From Lucinisca nassula (taxonomy: Eukaryota > Mollusca > Bivalvia > Lucinida > Lucinidae), in assembly GCA_963580285.1 (NCBI GenBank), contig OY757011.1, forward strand, positions 152,633,245 to 152,697,244: a stretch of 64,000 nt of DNA. The letters are read 5' to 3'. Of this stretch, positions 9,867 to 20,671 are shown piece after piece. The position numbers and the translations under genes are program-made. A model generated the notes under the pieces. That model was not told the origin of the DNA, did not search any database, and was given only the letters and a program-made list of their open reading frames with translations. Numbering within the stretch: the first letter of the stretch is position 1; each line of letters starts with the position of its first letter.

Positions 9867-10212
9867 CAGTAGAACTTCGATGGCTCGAACACCGATGGCT
9901 CGTTTACCATGGATGTGTCGAACCCATTCTTGAGCCCCTAGCGAAATCCTCTACATAAGAAATAGTGGGGGATAATTAAGGAGTGTTTAGTCTTTTATCT
10001 TGCAAATGTATGCTGTTTGTACTCATTAGAATCGCCTCGATGAGGCGAATCTAATGAGTACACACAGCATACATATTCATTATAGAACACCGAAAAGATG
10101 GCTAAAAGTATCTCGTTATGCGTCCTGACAGTAACCTCAGTGGCTCGAACAACCCCTGTCTCGAACAGATTTTCGAGGTCCCAAAGGTGTTCGAGCAATT
10201 GAAGTTCGACTG
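9867..10212. mobile_element. pogo/Tigger-like MITE with TA duplication
   Basis: Left end CAGTAGAACTTCGATGGCTC and right end complementary to CAGTCGAACTTCAATTGCTC, each flanked by TA (9865-9866 and 10213-10214). CAGT-starting TIRs with TA duplication are the pattern of Tc1/mariner pogo-Tigger elements. The centre carries a family H-type hairpin (about 10013-10070). No transposase. Confidence 0.8.
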
Positions 10213-10239
10213 TATGTTATGACTGTCAACTATATAATT

Positions 10240-10432
10240 AAAATCAAAAACGGGTTCCTTTAAAAGCAATGAAAACATTCATAAGAAAGAAGATGGGTCA
10301 TACTACGTAGTTTCGGCTAATAAAGCCTCATCAGTGACCCTGTAATGATCCGGCAAAGAAAGCCAGAGGAAACATACTGCAATTTTGCGAATTTCGAATA
10401 GGCAGTCGATTCAAAGACTGATATAAATCAAA
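10240..10432 (-). mobile_element. dispersed hammerhead-bearing element, copy 1
   Basis: About 190 bp that matches 32548-32735 in inverted orientation over nearly its whole length: 'gatttatatcagtctttg' at one end, 'gcagtatg' and 'cctctggctttctttgccgg' before the ribozyme, 'tcttctttcttatg' and 'ggaac(c/t)cgtttt' after it. No protein, poly-A or TSD was identified. It could be a retrozyme or SINE-like non-autonomous element. Confidence 0.8.
10295..10340 (-). ncRNA. type I hammerhead ribozyme (dispersed copy 1)
   Basis: On the minus strand GGGTCA / TGACCC form a fully paired 6-bp stem I. CTGATGA is followed by stem II GGCT-ttatt-AGCC, then GAAA, then the self-complementary CTACGTAG as minimal stem III and the triplet GTA. 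All conserved core bases and both helices fit the hammerhead consensus. The mini stem III suggests activity as a dimer or under loop stabilisation, as in other metazoan type I hammerheads. Confidence 0.87.
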
Positions 10433-10655
10433 ATGGGGTACAAATAATTAAAAACCTGTCTAGAATATGTGTCTAAACCAATAATTTATTTCCGATTTCT
10501 CAGAATATTCACGCTGATTTCAAAGGACCAAAAGTAAAATATAAACTGCACTATGGTTGATGTACGGGGAGACGTCTAATTGCTTAGTTTTGTCTCATAT
10601 GCCACCTGCGAGTGGTCTGAGATCACTGTTGCAAAATAAAAGTTATGTTCTGTTC

Positions 10656-10872
10656 GGTAAACCGCTTAGAGAATCTAAGCCTGCCCAGTTTGAGTGGTGC
10701 GAGTCGGACCGTCCATGCTTATAAACCCTATTGGTTTCATTGGGTGACAGGCTTGAGATGTCATTTCAGCCCAATGTCAGGTAAAAGTCACACAAAATTG
10801 GAAGCAACGTCTCCAAAATGACCTTTTCAATGTTGACGGGGACGTTAAACCTCAAATCAAACGATCAAACAA
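10656..10872 (+). mobile_element. SINE D, 5'-truncated
   Basis: From 'ggtaaaccgcttag' through 'gcgagtcggaccgtcc' to 'gacgttaaacctcaaatc'. 5' head missing. Confidence 0.85.
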
Positions 10873-10904
10873 TACACTAAGAGACAGCTGTCGGTTGTTA
10901 TTTG

Positions 10905-11139
10905 AGCCCCGCCAAGCGAATTTGTGTCTTCGAGCATTCCGTCATGACAAATTTTAACTGCGCATGCCCAGCCATTCAGAGGGGCCAGGGATATGGCTTA
11001 CTGTCTGAAGGTTCCTCTTGATTCACTGCTTCTATGAGCGAGCAGCGAAGGTTCTGGCGAGACTGCGCGGATACGCAGGCTCGCCTGAACCTTGGCTGCT
11101 CGCATAGGCGATAAGTACCAAAATCGCTTGATGGGGCCC
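10905..11139. mobile_element. 235-bp MITE family K, copy 2
   Basis: Same ends and hairpin as copy 1, exactly 235 bp, flanked by ATTTG (10900-10904 and 11140-11144). Confidence 0.88.
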
Positions 11140-11394
11140 ATTTGCGTGCGCTTATTGGAGCATGTGTGGTAATTACGACAAACACGGTAACTTTGTATTG
11201 TTCTTATAAGATAAGTATTGCTTAAAACGTGTTTTGTCTTGGTTTACGCTTCGTCTTTTCAAATCATGACTTGATTCGACACATAAATTAGTCATTGAAA
11301 ATAGGTTCAAATGTCTTCTTTTCAAAATCAAAAACCAGTGTTATCGATTTTATTATGCTACCCGTTACCGCAATGATTCTAAGCATTCGGACTG

Positions 11395-11475
11395 ATAGGC
11401 CTACGCAAACAGTGCAGACACAGATCAGACTGCTCCTTGAGGAGCAGTCTGATCAGGGTATACACTGTTTGCCAT
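11395..11475. repeat. 'gatcagactgctcc' hairpin core
   Basis: 'gatcagactgctcctt' pairs with 'aggagcagtctgatc' (11423-11455), flanked by GCAAACAGTG and CACTGTTTGC. It is the palindromic core of the TTAA-MITE super-group without recognisable ends. Confidence 0.75.
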
Positions 11476-11721
11476 TATGTCTGCAACTTTTGAACTCCTG
11501 GCAGGATTGCGAAACAAATTTGTTAATTTTTTAGGAGAACTACAGCAGTACGAATTTGATATTTACCTGACAGGCGCATTCAACAAAAATTCAGATTAGA
11601 CTGTCTTTCATCTCAGAAGAGATGCAGAACACACATACAGCGCGCAGCTAAGCATGATCAGACTGCGTCGGTTTTATGATTCTAATTTCACATCTGTTTA
11701 ACACGGTGCATTTTCATAACG

Positions 11722-12028
11722 GGCTTTCGCCGGCCTCGGCAGCTCAGTCGGATGCGCGTCTGACTGGTGATCAGGAAGACGCGGGTTCGATACCTGCCAG
11801 GGTCGGCAACATTCTTTTGTGTAGATTGATCATGAAATCTTTTCTACGGCCGTTCTCTCCCTTCCGCTGATTCAAGAAGGGCAGTTGTCAGTTTCTGGCG
11901 AAATAATGTGCAATGTACTAACCGCTTACATATAAGCCTGCCCAGGAAACGTGTGGATAAGTAAGCTTACCGGCCCAAAATGACCTAAATAGTGTTGAAT
12001 GGGCCGTTAAATTCCAATACAAACGAAC
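11722..12028 (+). mobile_element. SINE G (tRNA-derived), full length
   Basis: Head 'ccggcctcggcagctcagtc' with box A-like CAGCTCAGTCGG and box B GGTTCGATACC, followed by the shared body ('cattctttt', 'ccttccgctgattcaagaag', 'gggccgttaaa'). Sister copies at 24137 (-) and 25850 (+). Confidence 0.85.
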
Positions 12029-12042
12029 ACAGCGGGCTTCCA

Positions 12043-12710
12043 TGGCCTAGTGGATAAGAGCGCTGACCCTTAATCATTGTTCGTTTGTTTGAATTGAGGT
12101 TTTACGTCCCCGTCAACACTATTAAGGTCATTTTGGAGACGTTGCTTCCGATTTTGTGGGACTTTTACCCAACATTGAGATGAAATGACATCTCAAGCCC
12201 CACCGCCCATAGAAACCGCTTGGGTTTAAGGAGCGGTCCGACTCGCACCACTTTTCCTGGGCAGGCTTAGACCTAAGCTGTTTACCAGTACGCAAGTTCG
12301 GTCAGTTTCAGCTCTATGCGGAAGCACCGTGCAGCCCAACCTATTTCTCCAGGCCCCGTTAGGCGGGGGGGGGGGGGGGGGGGGGCTCTTAATCATTAGG
12401 TTTCTCACCTCTGTGGTTTGAGCCTGGCTCGGGTCACACCTGAGACGCGAAGTTCTGCAACGGAAGGTCAGGTGTTTTTTCTCCGCTTACTCCGGTTTTG
12501 TCCACCTCCGATTAACTGGATGAGTGATAGTTTTGAAAGGGTCGTAAAACTAATCCATTCTTTAATATTTCCACAGGGATGGTTTTCTGGTGAAAGGTCA
12601 GGTTATTTTTCTCCGGTTAATCTGGTTTTCGCCCACCTCTGATAAACGATAGGCTCGAAATAAGTGAAATAATCGTGAAAGGGCCGTAAAACAAAACCAA
12701 AAGATCTTAA
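12043..12710 (+). mobile_element. SINE C (tRNA-derived) split by a nested SINE D
   Basis: The head 'cttccatggcctagtggata' stops at 12078 and resumes at 12388 with 'cttaatcattaggtttctca'. The body 'ctgcaacggaaggtcaggtg' then continues, with a partly duplicated tail ('gaaaggtcaggttatt', 'gggccgtaaaac'). The interruption is a SINE D flanked by a duplicated CTTAATCATT. Confidence 0.88.
12079..12387 (-). mobile_element. SINE D, full length, nested in SINE C
   Basis: On the minus strand it runs from the C-rich 5' end (here a poly-C/G run near 12364-12385) to the (CAAA)n tail. It is flanked by CTTAATCATT (12069-12078 and 12388-12397), a 10-bp TSD. This copy defines the full SINE D length of about 300 bp. 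Confidence 0.9.
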
Positions 12711-12724
12711 TCTATGCAGTGAAC

Positions 12725-12925
12725 ATTATTTTTTCTCATTTCTGCTCCAAGACTTAGGTTGTGAGTGCACGTTAGAACCACCTCAATGAGGCGGTTCTAA
12801 TGAGCACCCATGACCTTTGTTTGCAATATAAGAAAAATGTCACAAAGATTTTCATAAAAAGTAGCCATATGTGCTGTGTCGCACGGATGAGTTATCGCAA
12901 TGTCATCGAAAAAACGCTTGTTGAA
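12725..12925. mobile_element. hairpin MITE family H
   Basis: Hairpin 'gttagaaccacctcaatgag' with 'gcggttctaatgagc' near 12770-12805, then 'tttgtttgcaatataagaaa' and 'gagttatcgcaatgtcatcg' as in the copies near 2300 and 50200. Confidence 0.65.
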
Positions 12926-13385
12926 AGATGTGACCAGCCTGTGTTAGTAGTGGAGCTTTCAGAATAAACTTGTATAGCTATTCATATGCAGATCTTCTAA
13001 CAATACAGCTTGTATATATAACGGATGGTCGAAACTTGTCATAATGTATATTTTCTCCTCTAACGATTTCTTTCATAGAGATTCGATCTATAGCTCTGTA
13101 TATATTTATATTCTAAAGAAAATTTCAAAACATCATCGTATACGAATGTTTATATGTAGATCTGCCCGTACAAATCTGTACAAATGTGATATATGTATGT
13201 TCTAGATGCATGGAAGTTACTGGACAAATTGTGAAAATGAAAGCAAGCCATGCTCATATTTGGAAATTTCTTTGTATTTTCTTAATCACGGCAGTTCTGA
13301 CGTCTATATTCTTCAGATTTACCAAGGACAAAAAGGTAACAAATTACAAATGAGCCAGCGCATGACAAAATCTATAAGAAGTCTT
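12926..13385. other. no feature recognised
   Basis: AT-rich sequence. Short open frames here (for example 13206-13433) show no family resemblance. Confidence 0.4.
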
Positions 13386-13389
13386 GAGC

Positions 13390-13450
13390 GACCAGCGAAG
13401 ACTCAGATCAGCCTGCGCATACGCGCAGTCTGATCAGTCTTCGCTGAACG
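13390..13450. repeat. 'cagatcagcctgcgca' hairpin
   Basis: 'agcgaagactcagatcagcc' with its complement 'agtctgatcagtcttcgct' around a TGCGCATACGCGCA tip. Same core type as 15584-15639. Confidence 0.75.
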
Positions 13451-13590
13451 CATGAACCTACTAACCTACTATCTATCCAAACAGACATCAGCAAAAGGTC
13501 TTGTCATAGTGGATGAGTGCGCAAGTTGATTTGAGTCTCTGCTGGTCGCACCGGTCTTATTGTAGGTTTTGTCATGCGCCGGCTCTAATG

Positions 13591-13618
13591 CATCATCATC
13601 ATCATCATCATCATCATA
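13591..13618. repeat. (CAT)n microsatellite
   Basis: Nine CAT units, directly before a SINE D insertion. Confidence 0.95.
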
Positions 13619-13632
13619 TGCGTCGCGCTGTA

Positions 13633-13918
13633 TTTGTTTTGTTTGATTTGAGGTTTATACTGTATAGGTCATTTTGGAGACATTGCTTCCAATTTTGTGG
13701 GACTTTAACCCGACATTGAGATGAAATGACATCTCAAGCCCTGTCGCCCAATGAAACTAATAAGGTTTATAAGCATGGACGGTCCGACTCACACCACTTT
13801 GCCGGGGCAGGCTTAGATCCGTTAATCTGTTTATCAGTACTCGTGTGCGGTCGGTTTCAGCTCCGCGTGGAAGCATCATAAGCCAATCTATTTCTTCCAG
13901 CCCCGATAGGCGCGGGCC
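13633..13918 (-). mobile_element. SINE D, nearly full length
   Basis: Flanked by ATGCGTCGCGCTGTA (13618-13632) and ATGCGTAGCGCTGTA (13919-13933), a 15-bp TSD with one mismatch. Confidence 0.9.
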
Positions 13919-14221
13919 ATGCGTAGCGCTGTAATGAGAAAATGTAAGCTATGAGTAATGAAAAAAGGAAGAAGTGGGACAATCTCTGAAGCTGTTCTAA
14001 AAGGGAATATGCAACATCTCTTGAAGCAGATTTTTTTCTTACCCAAAAAAGGCATCTGAAAATGTCGTCTATTTTTCTGCAAGCTTTTCAAAAATATCTT
14101 TGCATACAGGCCAACAGTGCGGGCCCTAATCCGACTTCTCCAGGTGCCCAAGCCTGATCTGGGTAAACACTCTTTGCAACAATGACTTTTAAAGTAACCA
14201 GCATCTGGGCTTGTAGAAATA

Positions 14222-14473
14222 GATGCTCCCACGCAGAACTGAAACCGAATGCACACGAGTACTGATGAACAGCTTAGAGGGTCTAAGACTGCGAGGATTA
14301 AGTGGTACGCGTCGAACCTTCCATTCTTATAAACCCTTTTGGTTTGTTTGGGCGGCAAGGCTTGAGATGTCATTTCATCTCAATGTCGGGTTCTCAATGT
14401 CCCACAAAATTGGAAGCGACGTCTTCAAAATTACCTAAATAGTGTTGATGTGGACGTCAAACCTCAGTTGCAA
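14222..14473 (+). mobile_element. SINE D, diverged
   Basis: From 'gctcccacgcagaactgaaa' to 'ggacgtcaaacctca', with several substitutions. The extreme 5' head is missing. Confidence 0.8.
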
Positions 14474-14598
14474 CAAAACTACACGTATAAGTACCCAGCA
14501 GACAACAAAGCAAACGAGAACTGTTGTAATTGGCGGCTTAAGAACAAAACCATATTCAGTAGACTTTCTTTTGGGTGTTTGATTTCTACGGGGTTTTT

Positions 14599-14719
<121 letters not shown>

Positions 14720-15026
14720 CAATAATCTTTGACACTTTTTCGTCGTATGTAGCATTCATACAAAAATACGGAATATATATATATAAATTCTTAAACTTGT
14801 ACGTGAAAAATTTACAAATTCACATTTTTCCTGAAATTTTCATGCATGGCACATCCAATGTAAGCATTTCAGACAGAAAAAAAATCTACCATTCGAGTGC
14901 ACAAACTCTTTCAGAATTGTTTGGTGGAATTATATGGGATACAGTGGTGCGGTTTTTTAAGGCCCTAAGTATCCCTTTTTTTTGGAGACGCCAAAATAAC
15001 TGTACGGGTCGCTTAACCCCAAAACG

Positions 15027-15249
15027 GCCCCCGCCCATCGGGGCTTGAAGAAATATATGGGCTGCATGAGGCAAAGCGGTGCGAGTCGGCCCGTCCATGC
15101 TTATGAACCCTATTGGTTTCATTGGGCTGCAAGGATTGTAATGTCATTTCATCTCCATGTCGGGTAAAAGTCCCACAAAATTGGAAGCAACGTCTCCAAA
15201 ATGACCTTTACAGTGTTGACAGGGACGTAAAACCTCAAATCAAACAAAT
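15027..15249 (+). mobile_element. SINE D with an internal deletion
   Basis: Complete 5' head 'gcccccgcccatcggggctt' through 'gggctgcatga', then a jump to 'ggcaaagcggtgcgagtcgg'. The 'cacgcagagctgaaacc' segment is missing. Confidence 0.85.
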
Positions 15250-15342
15250 AACCCCAAAACAACAGGGCCACGAAAGGAAGTATTATATACCTGTAGGCAT
15301 ATTACAAAATGGATGCTCATTACGCCACAAGATTCAGAAATT

Positions 15343-15567
15343 GAAGCCCCTACCAATGCCTTTCATTTTCTATTAGGTCCGAGCATGATAGAACCTACAA
15401 GAACGCCTATCATCAAACCAGTCTGGCAAGAGACTTCAATTGTTGAACTTTGTAGAGGCCCTACCAACGCCCTTTTATTTTCTATTAGGTCCGAGCATGA
15501 TAGAACCTACAAGAACGCCTATCATCAAACCAGTCTGACAAGAGTCTTCAATTGTTGAACTTTGTAG
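15343..15567. repeat. two-copy ~119-bp tandem duplication
   Basis: 'ccctaccaa(t/c)gcc' through 'aattgttgaactttgtagag' occurs twice back to back (about 15343-15461 and 15462-15567) with few differences. Confidence 0.85.
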
Positions 15568-15583
15568 AGAAGGTTTATGTTAT

Positions 15584-15639
15584 CAGAGAAGACTCTGATC
15601 AGCCTGCGCGATTGCGCAGGCTGATCAGAGTCTTCTCTG
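15584..15639. repeat. perfect 26-bp-arm hairpin
   Basis: CAGAGAAGACTCTGATCAGC continuing to CCTGCGC, a GATT loop, then the exact complement. The 56-nt hairpin immediately follows the tandem duplication. Confidence 0.92.
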
Positions 15640-15796
15640 ATCGAACAAGTTTTCTTGTAGGTCTTGTGATGTGCTCGCCCATTTCATGTTAGTAATGTGA
15701 CTTTGACTCGACCCAAACCTACTAAGCATAGAAGGTCTTCAGTGCTAAGGTTCACGTGACTATCACTGGTTTGTAGGAAATCCAGGTAATAGAGGA

Positions 15797-15945
15797 TCTT
15801 ACATGAGTGTTCATGTTTTATTGAATTTATTAAACGAGTTGAGGATAAAGGATAAAATGCGAGGCTTTGCCGAGCATTTTATCCTTTTTCCTCAACGAGT
15901 TTAATAAATTCAATAACACATGAACACGAATGTAAGATTCTATTT
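15797..15945. repeat. long inverted repeat, ~70-bp arms
   Basis: 'atcttacatgagtgttcatg' and 'ttttattgaatttattaaac' on the left are mirrored by 'gtttaataaattcaataaca' and 'catgaacacgaatgtaagat' on the right. At the centre 'ggataaaatgcgaggc' faces 'gccgagcattttatcc'. A foldback MITE is likely. Confidence 0.85.
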
Positions 15946-16259
15946 ATCATATGACTTTTACAACGCATTTTATTCACGATTTTTTAACAAAATGTCAATA
16001 TTCCGCCATTAATAAACGCGACGTCGTTAAGGACGTCGTATATGTAACGTTACGGGGTGTATCTAACTAATTTGCATATTTAATCCACTAGTGGATTATT
16101 GAATTTATTACATGGCGTTATTACACTCTCAGACGCGACGTCATATGATAAACTTATTTATAGAATACAACTGCGTTAATTTTATCGCAGTGAGTTCAGC
16201 ATGTTGCGTACAGGGTTAATCTATAGAATCTGGGCTGGAATCATGGGATGGGCTTAGCT

Positions 16260-16410
16260 AACCTGGTAGACCTAGATCAGACGCTGCATTATGTGGAGTC
16301 TGATCAGGTTCTACACTGTTTGCTTACAGTCCAGGAATTTAAGGGTCAAACGCCGCAAAACGCAGCGTCTGATCAGGGTCTACACGTTTTGTTTAAAAAC
16401 TGGAATTTAA
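16260..16410. repeat. two 'gatcagacgc' hairpin cores side by side
   Basis: Cores at about 16275-16310 and 16350-16385, each with flanking CACTGTTTGC-type sequence. Remnants of the TTAA-MITE super-group without intact ends. Confidence 0.7.
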
Positions 16411-16875
16411 GGGACAAACGATTCCCCAGTACTCTGAGTGCTTTGATTATATAATAAGGAATGTAAATATTGACCCTATCAACGGTAACTGAATGCAAGT
16501 AAACTAATCGCTCAGTTAAACAGTAGTTTAAACATTATATCGCGTCAGATACTAAAAGGCATTATGTATATTTAAAAATTGAATGCTTAAAATGTGCAAA
16601 ATCAGAGTTAAATTATTTTACAGCGCCTCAACAAGTCTAAAATAAACACACTTTATACAAGAAATAAGTGGATTTTGCATGGCTAGATTGTGAACACGTT
16701 TGAACTCACAGGTCTAGAAATTACGTGTAACCCATTTATCACAAATTAATAGGTTTGGACAATTCTATTTCCAGTCTTGGGGGAGGCTGACTATCAATAC
16801 AAAAATCAGATTTATTTTAAGTTTTACAATAGTCCATCGCTGTATACCCTGGATCCGATCCCCAGGTACTATGTT
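16411..16875. other. no feature recognised
   Basis: AT-rich sequence without repeats or reading frames that I can assign. Confidence 0.4.
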
Positions 16876-16879
16876 TTAT

Positions 16880-17031
16880 GCGAAATGTTACGGCATTTTC
16901 AAGATTATTTAACCGATATCGTGCCGACCGTTTAAGAGAGGTAGGCGAAATTCGGGAAAAGAAACACCTGACATTCCGTTCTCGCATGTGAACCGGGCTC
17001 GAACCCGGTGAGAGACATGATGTTCATTATT
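16880..17031 (-). mobile_element. SINE C, diverged, head lost
   Basis: Minus-strand box B GGTTCGAGCCCGG followed by 'aggtgtttcttttcccgaat' and 'ctcttaaacggtcgg', as in other SINE C copies. The head ends where the family K MITE was inserted. Confidence 0.7.
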
Positions 17032-17036
17032 ACATG

Positions 17037-17271
17037 AGCCCCGCCAAGCGAATTTGTGTCTTCGAGCATTCCGTCAAGACAAATTTTAACTGCGCATGCC
17101 CAGCCATTCAGAGGGGCCAGGGATATGGCTTTCTGTCTGAAGGTTTCTCTTGATTCACTGTTTCTATGAGCGAGCAGCGAAGGTTCAGGCGAGACTGCGC
17201 GGATGCGCAGGCTCGCCTGAACCTTCGCTGCTCGCATAGGCGATAAGTACCAAAATCGCTTGACGGGGCCC
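17037..17271. mobile_element. 235-bp MITE family K, copy 3
   Basis: Exactly 235 bp, flanked by ACATG (17032-17036 and 17272-17276). The first unit of the downstream tandem duplication starts inside this element. Confidence 0.9.
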
Positions 17272-18109
17272 ACATGTATTATTATTTCTTTCTTTAAACT
17301 TTTTGTTTAAATTGTAAATAACATAAACAAATACAAAAACAACACAATAATTATAATACATAACAAATACAAAAATGACACAATAATTATAATACATAAC
17401 AAATACAAAAACAACACAATAATTATAATACGTAACAAATACAAAAATGACACAATAATTATAATACATAACAAATACAAAAACAACACAATAATTATAA
17501 TACATAACAAATACAAAAATAACACAATAATTAATATACATAACAAATACAAAAAAACACAATAATTATAATACATAACAAATACAAAAACAACACAATA
17601 ATTATAATACATAACAAATACAAAAACAACACAATAATTATAATACATAACAAATACAAAAATGACACAATAATTATAATACATAACAAATACAAAAATG
17701 ACACAATAATTATAATACATAACAAATACAAAAACAACACAATAATTATAATACATAACAAATACAAAAACAACACAAAAATTATAATACATAACAAATA
17801 CAAAAATAACACAATAACGAGATTCCCTATATAGTCTATGGAAAACATTCGGGCCTCAGGGCGGGACCATTTTTATCTATAAATTTGAATAATCTCGGCA
17901 GAGTTCCACTAGACGAACCTCTGCACCAAATATCAAATGCATGAATCTTCGGTTTTCCTTATATAAGTCAATGTAAAACCTGAGGATCCCTGGGCAGGGC
18001 CATTTTGGCCTCAGGGCAATAATTTGAATACTATTGGTAGAAGTCCATAGACGAAGCTGTGTGCCAAACATCAAAGGGCTACACCTCTAGTTTCTGGCAA
18101 GAAGATTAT
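17043..18109. repeat. tandem duplication, unit 1
   Basis: It begins at 'gccaagcgaatttgtgtctt' inside MITE K and ends at 'gcaagaagattat'. The order MITE K, 36-bp minisatellite, then 'gagattccctatatagtcta' plus two degenerate ~130-bp units is repeated in unit 2. Confidence 0.9.
17320..17817. repeat. 36-bp minisatellite, ~13-14 units
   Basis: Units of 'acataacaaatacaaaaa' + 'yracacaataattataat'. The variable dinucleotide (CA, TG or TA) distinguishes unit types. The minus-strand 12-residue repeat frames (MYYNYCVVFVFV type) are a by-product of the 36-bp period. Confidence 0.95.
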
Positions 18110-18338
18110 GCCAAGCGAATTTGTGTCTTCGAGCATTCCGTCATGACAAATTTTAACTGCGCATGCCCAGCCATTCAGAGGGGCCAGGGATATGGCTTTC
18201 TGTCTGAAGGTTCCTCTTGATTCACTGCTTGAATGAGCGAGCAGCGAAGGTTCTGGCGAGACTGCGCGGATGCGCAGGCTCGCCTGAACCTTCGCTGCTC
18301 GCATAGGCCATAAGTACCAAAATCGCTTGACGGGGCCC
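18110..18338. mobile_element. MITE family K, copy 4 (left end missing)
   Basis: Starts at GCCAAGCG without the AGCCCC terminus and ends GGGGCCC followed by ACATG. The missing end marks the duplication breakpoint, so this is a duplicated rather than independently inserted copy. Confidence 0.88.
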
Positions 18339-18389
18339 ACATGTATTATTATTTCTTTCTTTAAACTTTTTTTTTAAATTGTAAATAAC

Positions 18390-19137
18390 ATAAACAAATA
18401 CAAAAATAACACAATAATTATAATACATAACAAATACAAAAATGACACAATAATTATAATACATAACAAATACAAAAATAACACAATAATTATAATACAT
18501 AACAAATACAAAAATAACACAATAATTATAATACATAACAAATACAAAAATAACACAATAATTATAATACATAACAAATACAAAAATAACACAATAATTA
18601 TAATACATAACAAATACAAAAACAACACAATAATTATAATACATAACAAATACAAAAATGACACAATAATTATAATACATAACAAATACAAAAATGACAC
18701 AATAATTATAATACATAACAAATACAAAAACAACACAATAATTATAATACATAACAAATACAAAAATAACACAATAATTATAATACATAACAAATACAAA
18801 AATAACACAATAATTATAATACATAACAAATACAAAAATAACACAATAATTATAATACATAACAAATACAAAAATGACACAATAATTATAATACATAACA
18901 AATACAAAAACAACACAATAATTATAATACATAACAAATACAAAAACAACACAATAATTATAATACATAACAAATACAAAAATAACACAATAATTATAAT
19001 ACATAACAAATACAAAAATGACACAATAATTATAATACATAACAAATACAAAAACAACACAATAATTATAATACATAACAAATACAAAAACAACACAATA
19101 ATTATAATACATAACAAATACAAAAATAACACAATAA
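18390..19137. repeat. 36-bp minisatellite, ~20-21 units
   Basis: Same unit as the array in duplication unit 1 but with roughly seven more copies. Confidence 0.95.
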
Positions 19138-19556
19138 CGAGATTCCCTATATAGTCTATGGAAAACATTCGGGCCTCAGGGCGGGGCCATTTTTATCTAC
19201 AATTTGAATAATCTCGGCAGAGTTCCACTAGACGAACCTGTGCACCAAATATCAAATGCATGAATCTTCGGTTTTCCTTATATAAGTCCATGTAAAACCT
19301 GAGGATCCCTGGGCAGGGCCATTTTGGCCTCAGGGCTATAATTTGAATAGTATTGGTATAAGTCCATAGACGAACCTGTGTACCAAACATCAAAGGGTTG
19401 CATCTCTAGTTTCTGACAAGAAGATTATTCAAAATTTCCCGATACAAGTCCATGCAAAACATGTGGGGCCCTGGGCGGGGTCATTTTGGCCCCAGGGCTA
19501 TAATTTAAACACTCTTGGCAGAGGTCCACTAGACGAAGCTGTGAACCAAATATAAT

Positions 19557-19709
19557 TTTTTTTTTTTTTTTTTTTTTTTTGGTTTGGGTTTTACGGCCCT
19601 TTCAAGATTATTTCACTCATATCGAGCCGATCGTTAATCAGAGGTGGGCGAAAACCGGAGTTCCCGGAGAAAAACCACCTGACCTTCCGTTGCAGAACTT
19701 GGCGTCTCA
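19557..19709 (-). mobile_element. SINE C, 5'-truncated
   Basis: Flanked by AACCAAATATAAT (19544-19556 and 19710-19722), a 13-bp TSD. The oligo-T at the left is the A-rich tail of a minus-strand insertion; the tRNA-like head is absent. Confidence 0.9.
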
Positions 19710-19897
19710 AACCAAATATAATAAAGGCCTGATTTTTAAGGTTTTCCATATAGAAGTCTATGTAAAACAAGTGGGCCCCAGGGCGAGCCTTTTTGACCTC
19801 AGGGCTATAATTTGAGCAATGTTGGTAGAGGTTCACTAGATGAAGCTACTTATCAAATATCAAATAACTGGGCTTTCTGGTTTCAGTGTAGAAGATC

Positions 19898-20114
19898 AGT
19901 GGTGCGCAGTGGTGCAGTGGTAAAGGATCGGATTTGAGATCGAGAGGTACCGGGTTCGAGCCTCACATGCGCCATGTGTTGTTTCCTTGAGCAAGAGACT
20001 TTATCCACATTACTCAGTACTGGTTTCTACCCAGGAAAAGAGGGCCACATGGAAGATTAGTACTAGTACTAAATGTGTTACCCTCTATAAATAAGGTCGA
20101 TTATTATTATTATT
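19898..20114 (+). mobile_element. SINE A (tRNA-derived, ATT tail), copy 1
   Basis: Box A-like TGGTGCAGTGGTAAAGG and box B GGTTCGAGCC, then 'ttgagcaagagactttatcc', ending in (ATT)n. AAGATC flanks both sides (19892-19897 and 20115-20120). Confidence 0.85.
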
Positions 20115-20671
20115 AAGATCTTTAAAGGTTTTCCTTTAAGAATTTTAAATGTAATTCCATGTAAAACATGTGGACCCAGAACGGGGCCATTTTTGACCCA
20201 GTAAGGCTATAATTTGAACAATCTTGACAAATCGGCCCAGTGCATGGTTTATTGTTGACAGACGATAGACGATGGAGCACTGGCATATCAGAATAACTCA
20301 CTGAGCACTATGTGCTACTGAGGTGAACGGTGGTATTTTGGACAGAAAAAGCCCCGCCACCCACCCCAATGAGGAATAAAAGCTGCAAGCACTGCATGAT
20401 GCCCCGCCACTACAATTATATCAAGCAAGTGCCATATCACAGTCAAAAAGGAATTCAAAGTAAAGAGGCATCAGTCATAGACAGGAATACATGACTGAAA
20501 TAACTATTTTCAATGTTCAAAGAGCCATGGCTCCAAAATAAAGTAAACCAGAATTACAATTCTTATTTTCAGTTTTGGGGGCCTGTGTCTTCAAAATCTT
20601 ATCATCCCTTAATAAAGTTGAGAGGAATATATGACTCAGATGACTATTTTCAATGTTCAAAGAGCCAGGCA

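Larger units (their letters stand above)
18110..19429. repeat. tandem duplication, unit 2
   Basis: Same content and order as unit 1, ending at 'gacaagaagattat'. It is about 250 bp longer than unit 1 because its minisatellite has more units. Confidence 0.9.
19430..20480. repeat. degenerate ~130-bp tandem repeat interrupted by two SINEs
   Basis: Units with 'ccatgtaaaac(a)tgtgg', 'ggcggggccattttgg' and 'cagggctataatttga' plus 'ggtccactagacgaagct' continue the series ending each duplication unit. The last part (about 20240-20480) includes 'gacagacgatagacgatgga', a common end of such arrays. Confidence 0.7.

Noticed and set aside
14258..14290. Another hammerhead at 'actgatgaacagc'
   Set aside because: It is part of SINE D; no GAAA box, stem II or cleavage triplet in position. 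The same applies to 'cactgatgaag' near 62605.
17307..19168. Long minus-strand frames with MYYNYCVVFVFV repeats (up to 296 residues)
   Set aside because: The 36-bp minisatellite period is a multiple of 3, so the frames stay open trivially. They continue into MITE sequence and have no protein logic.
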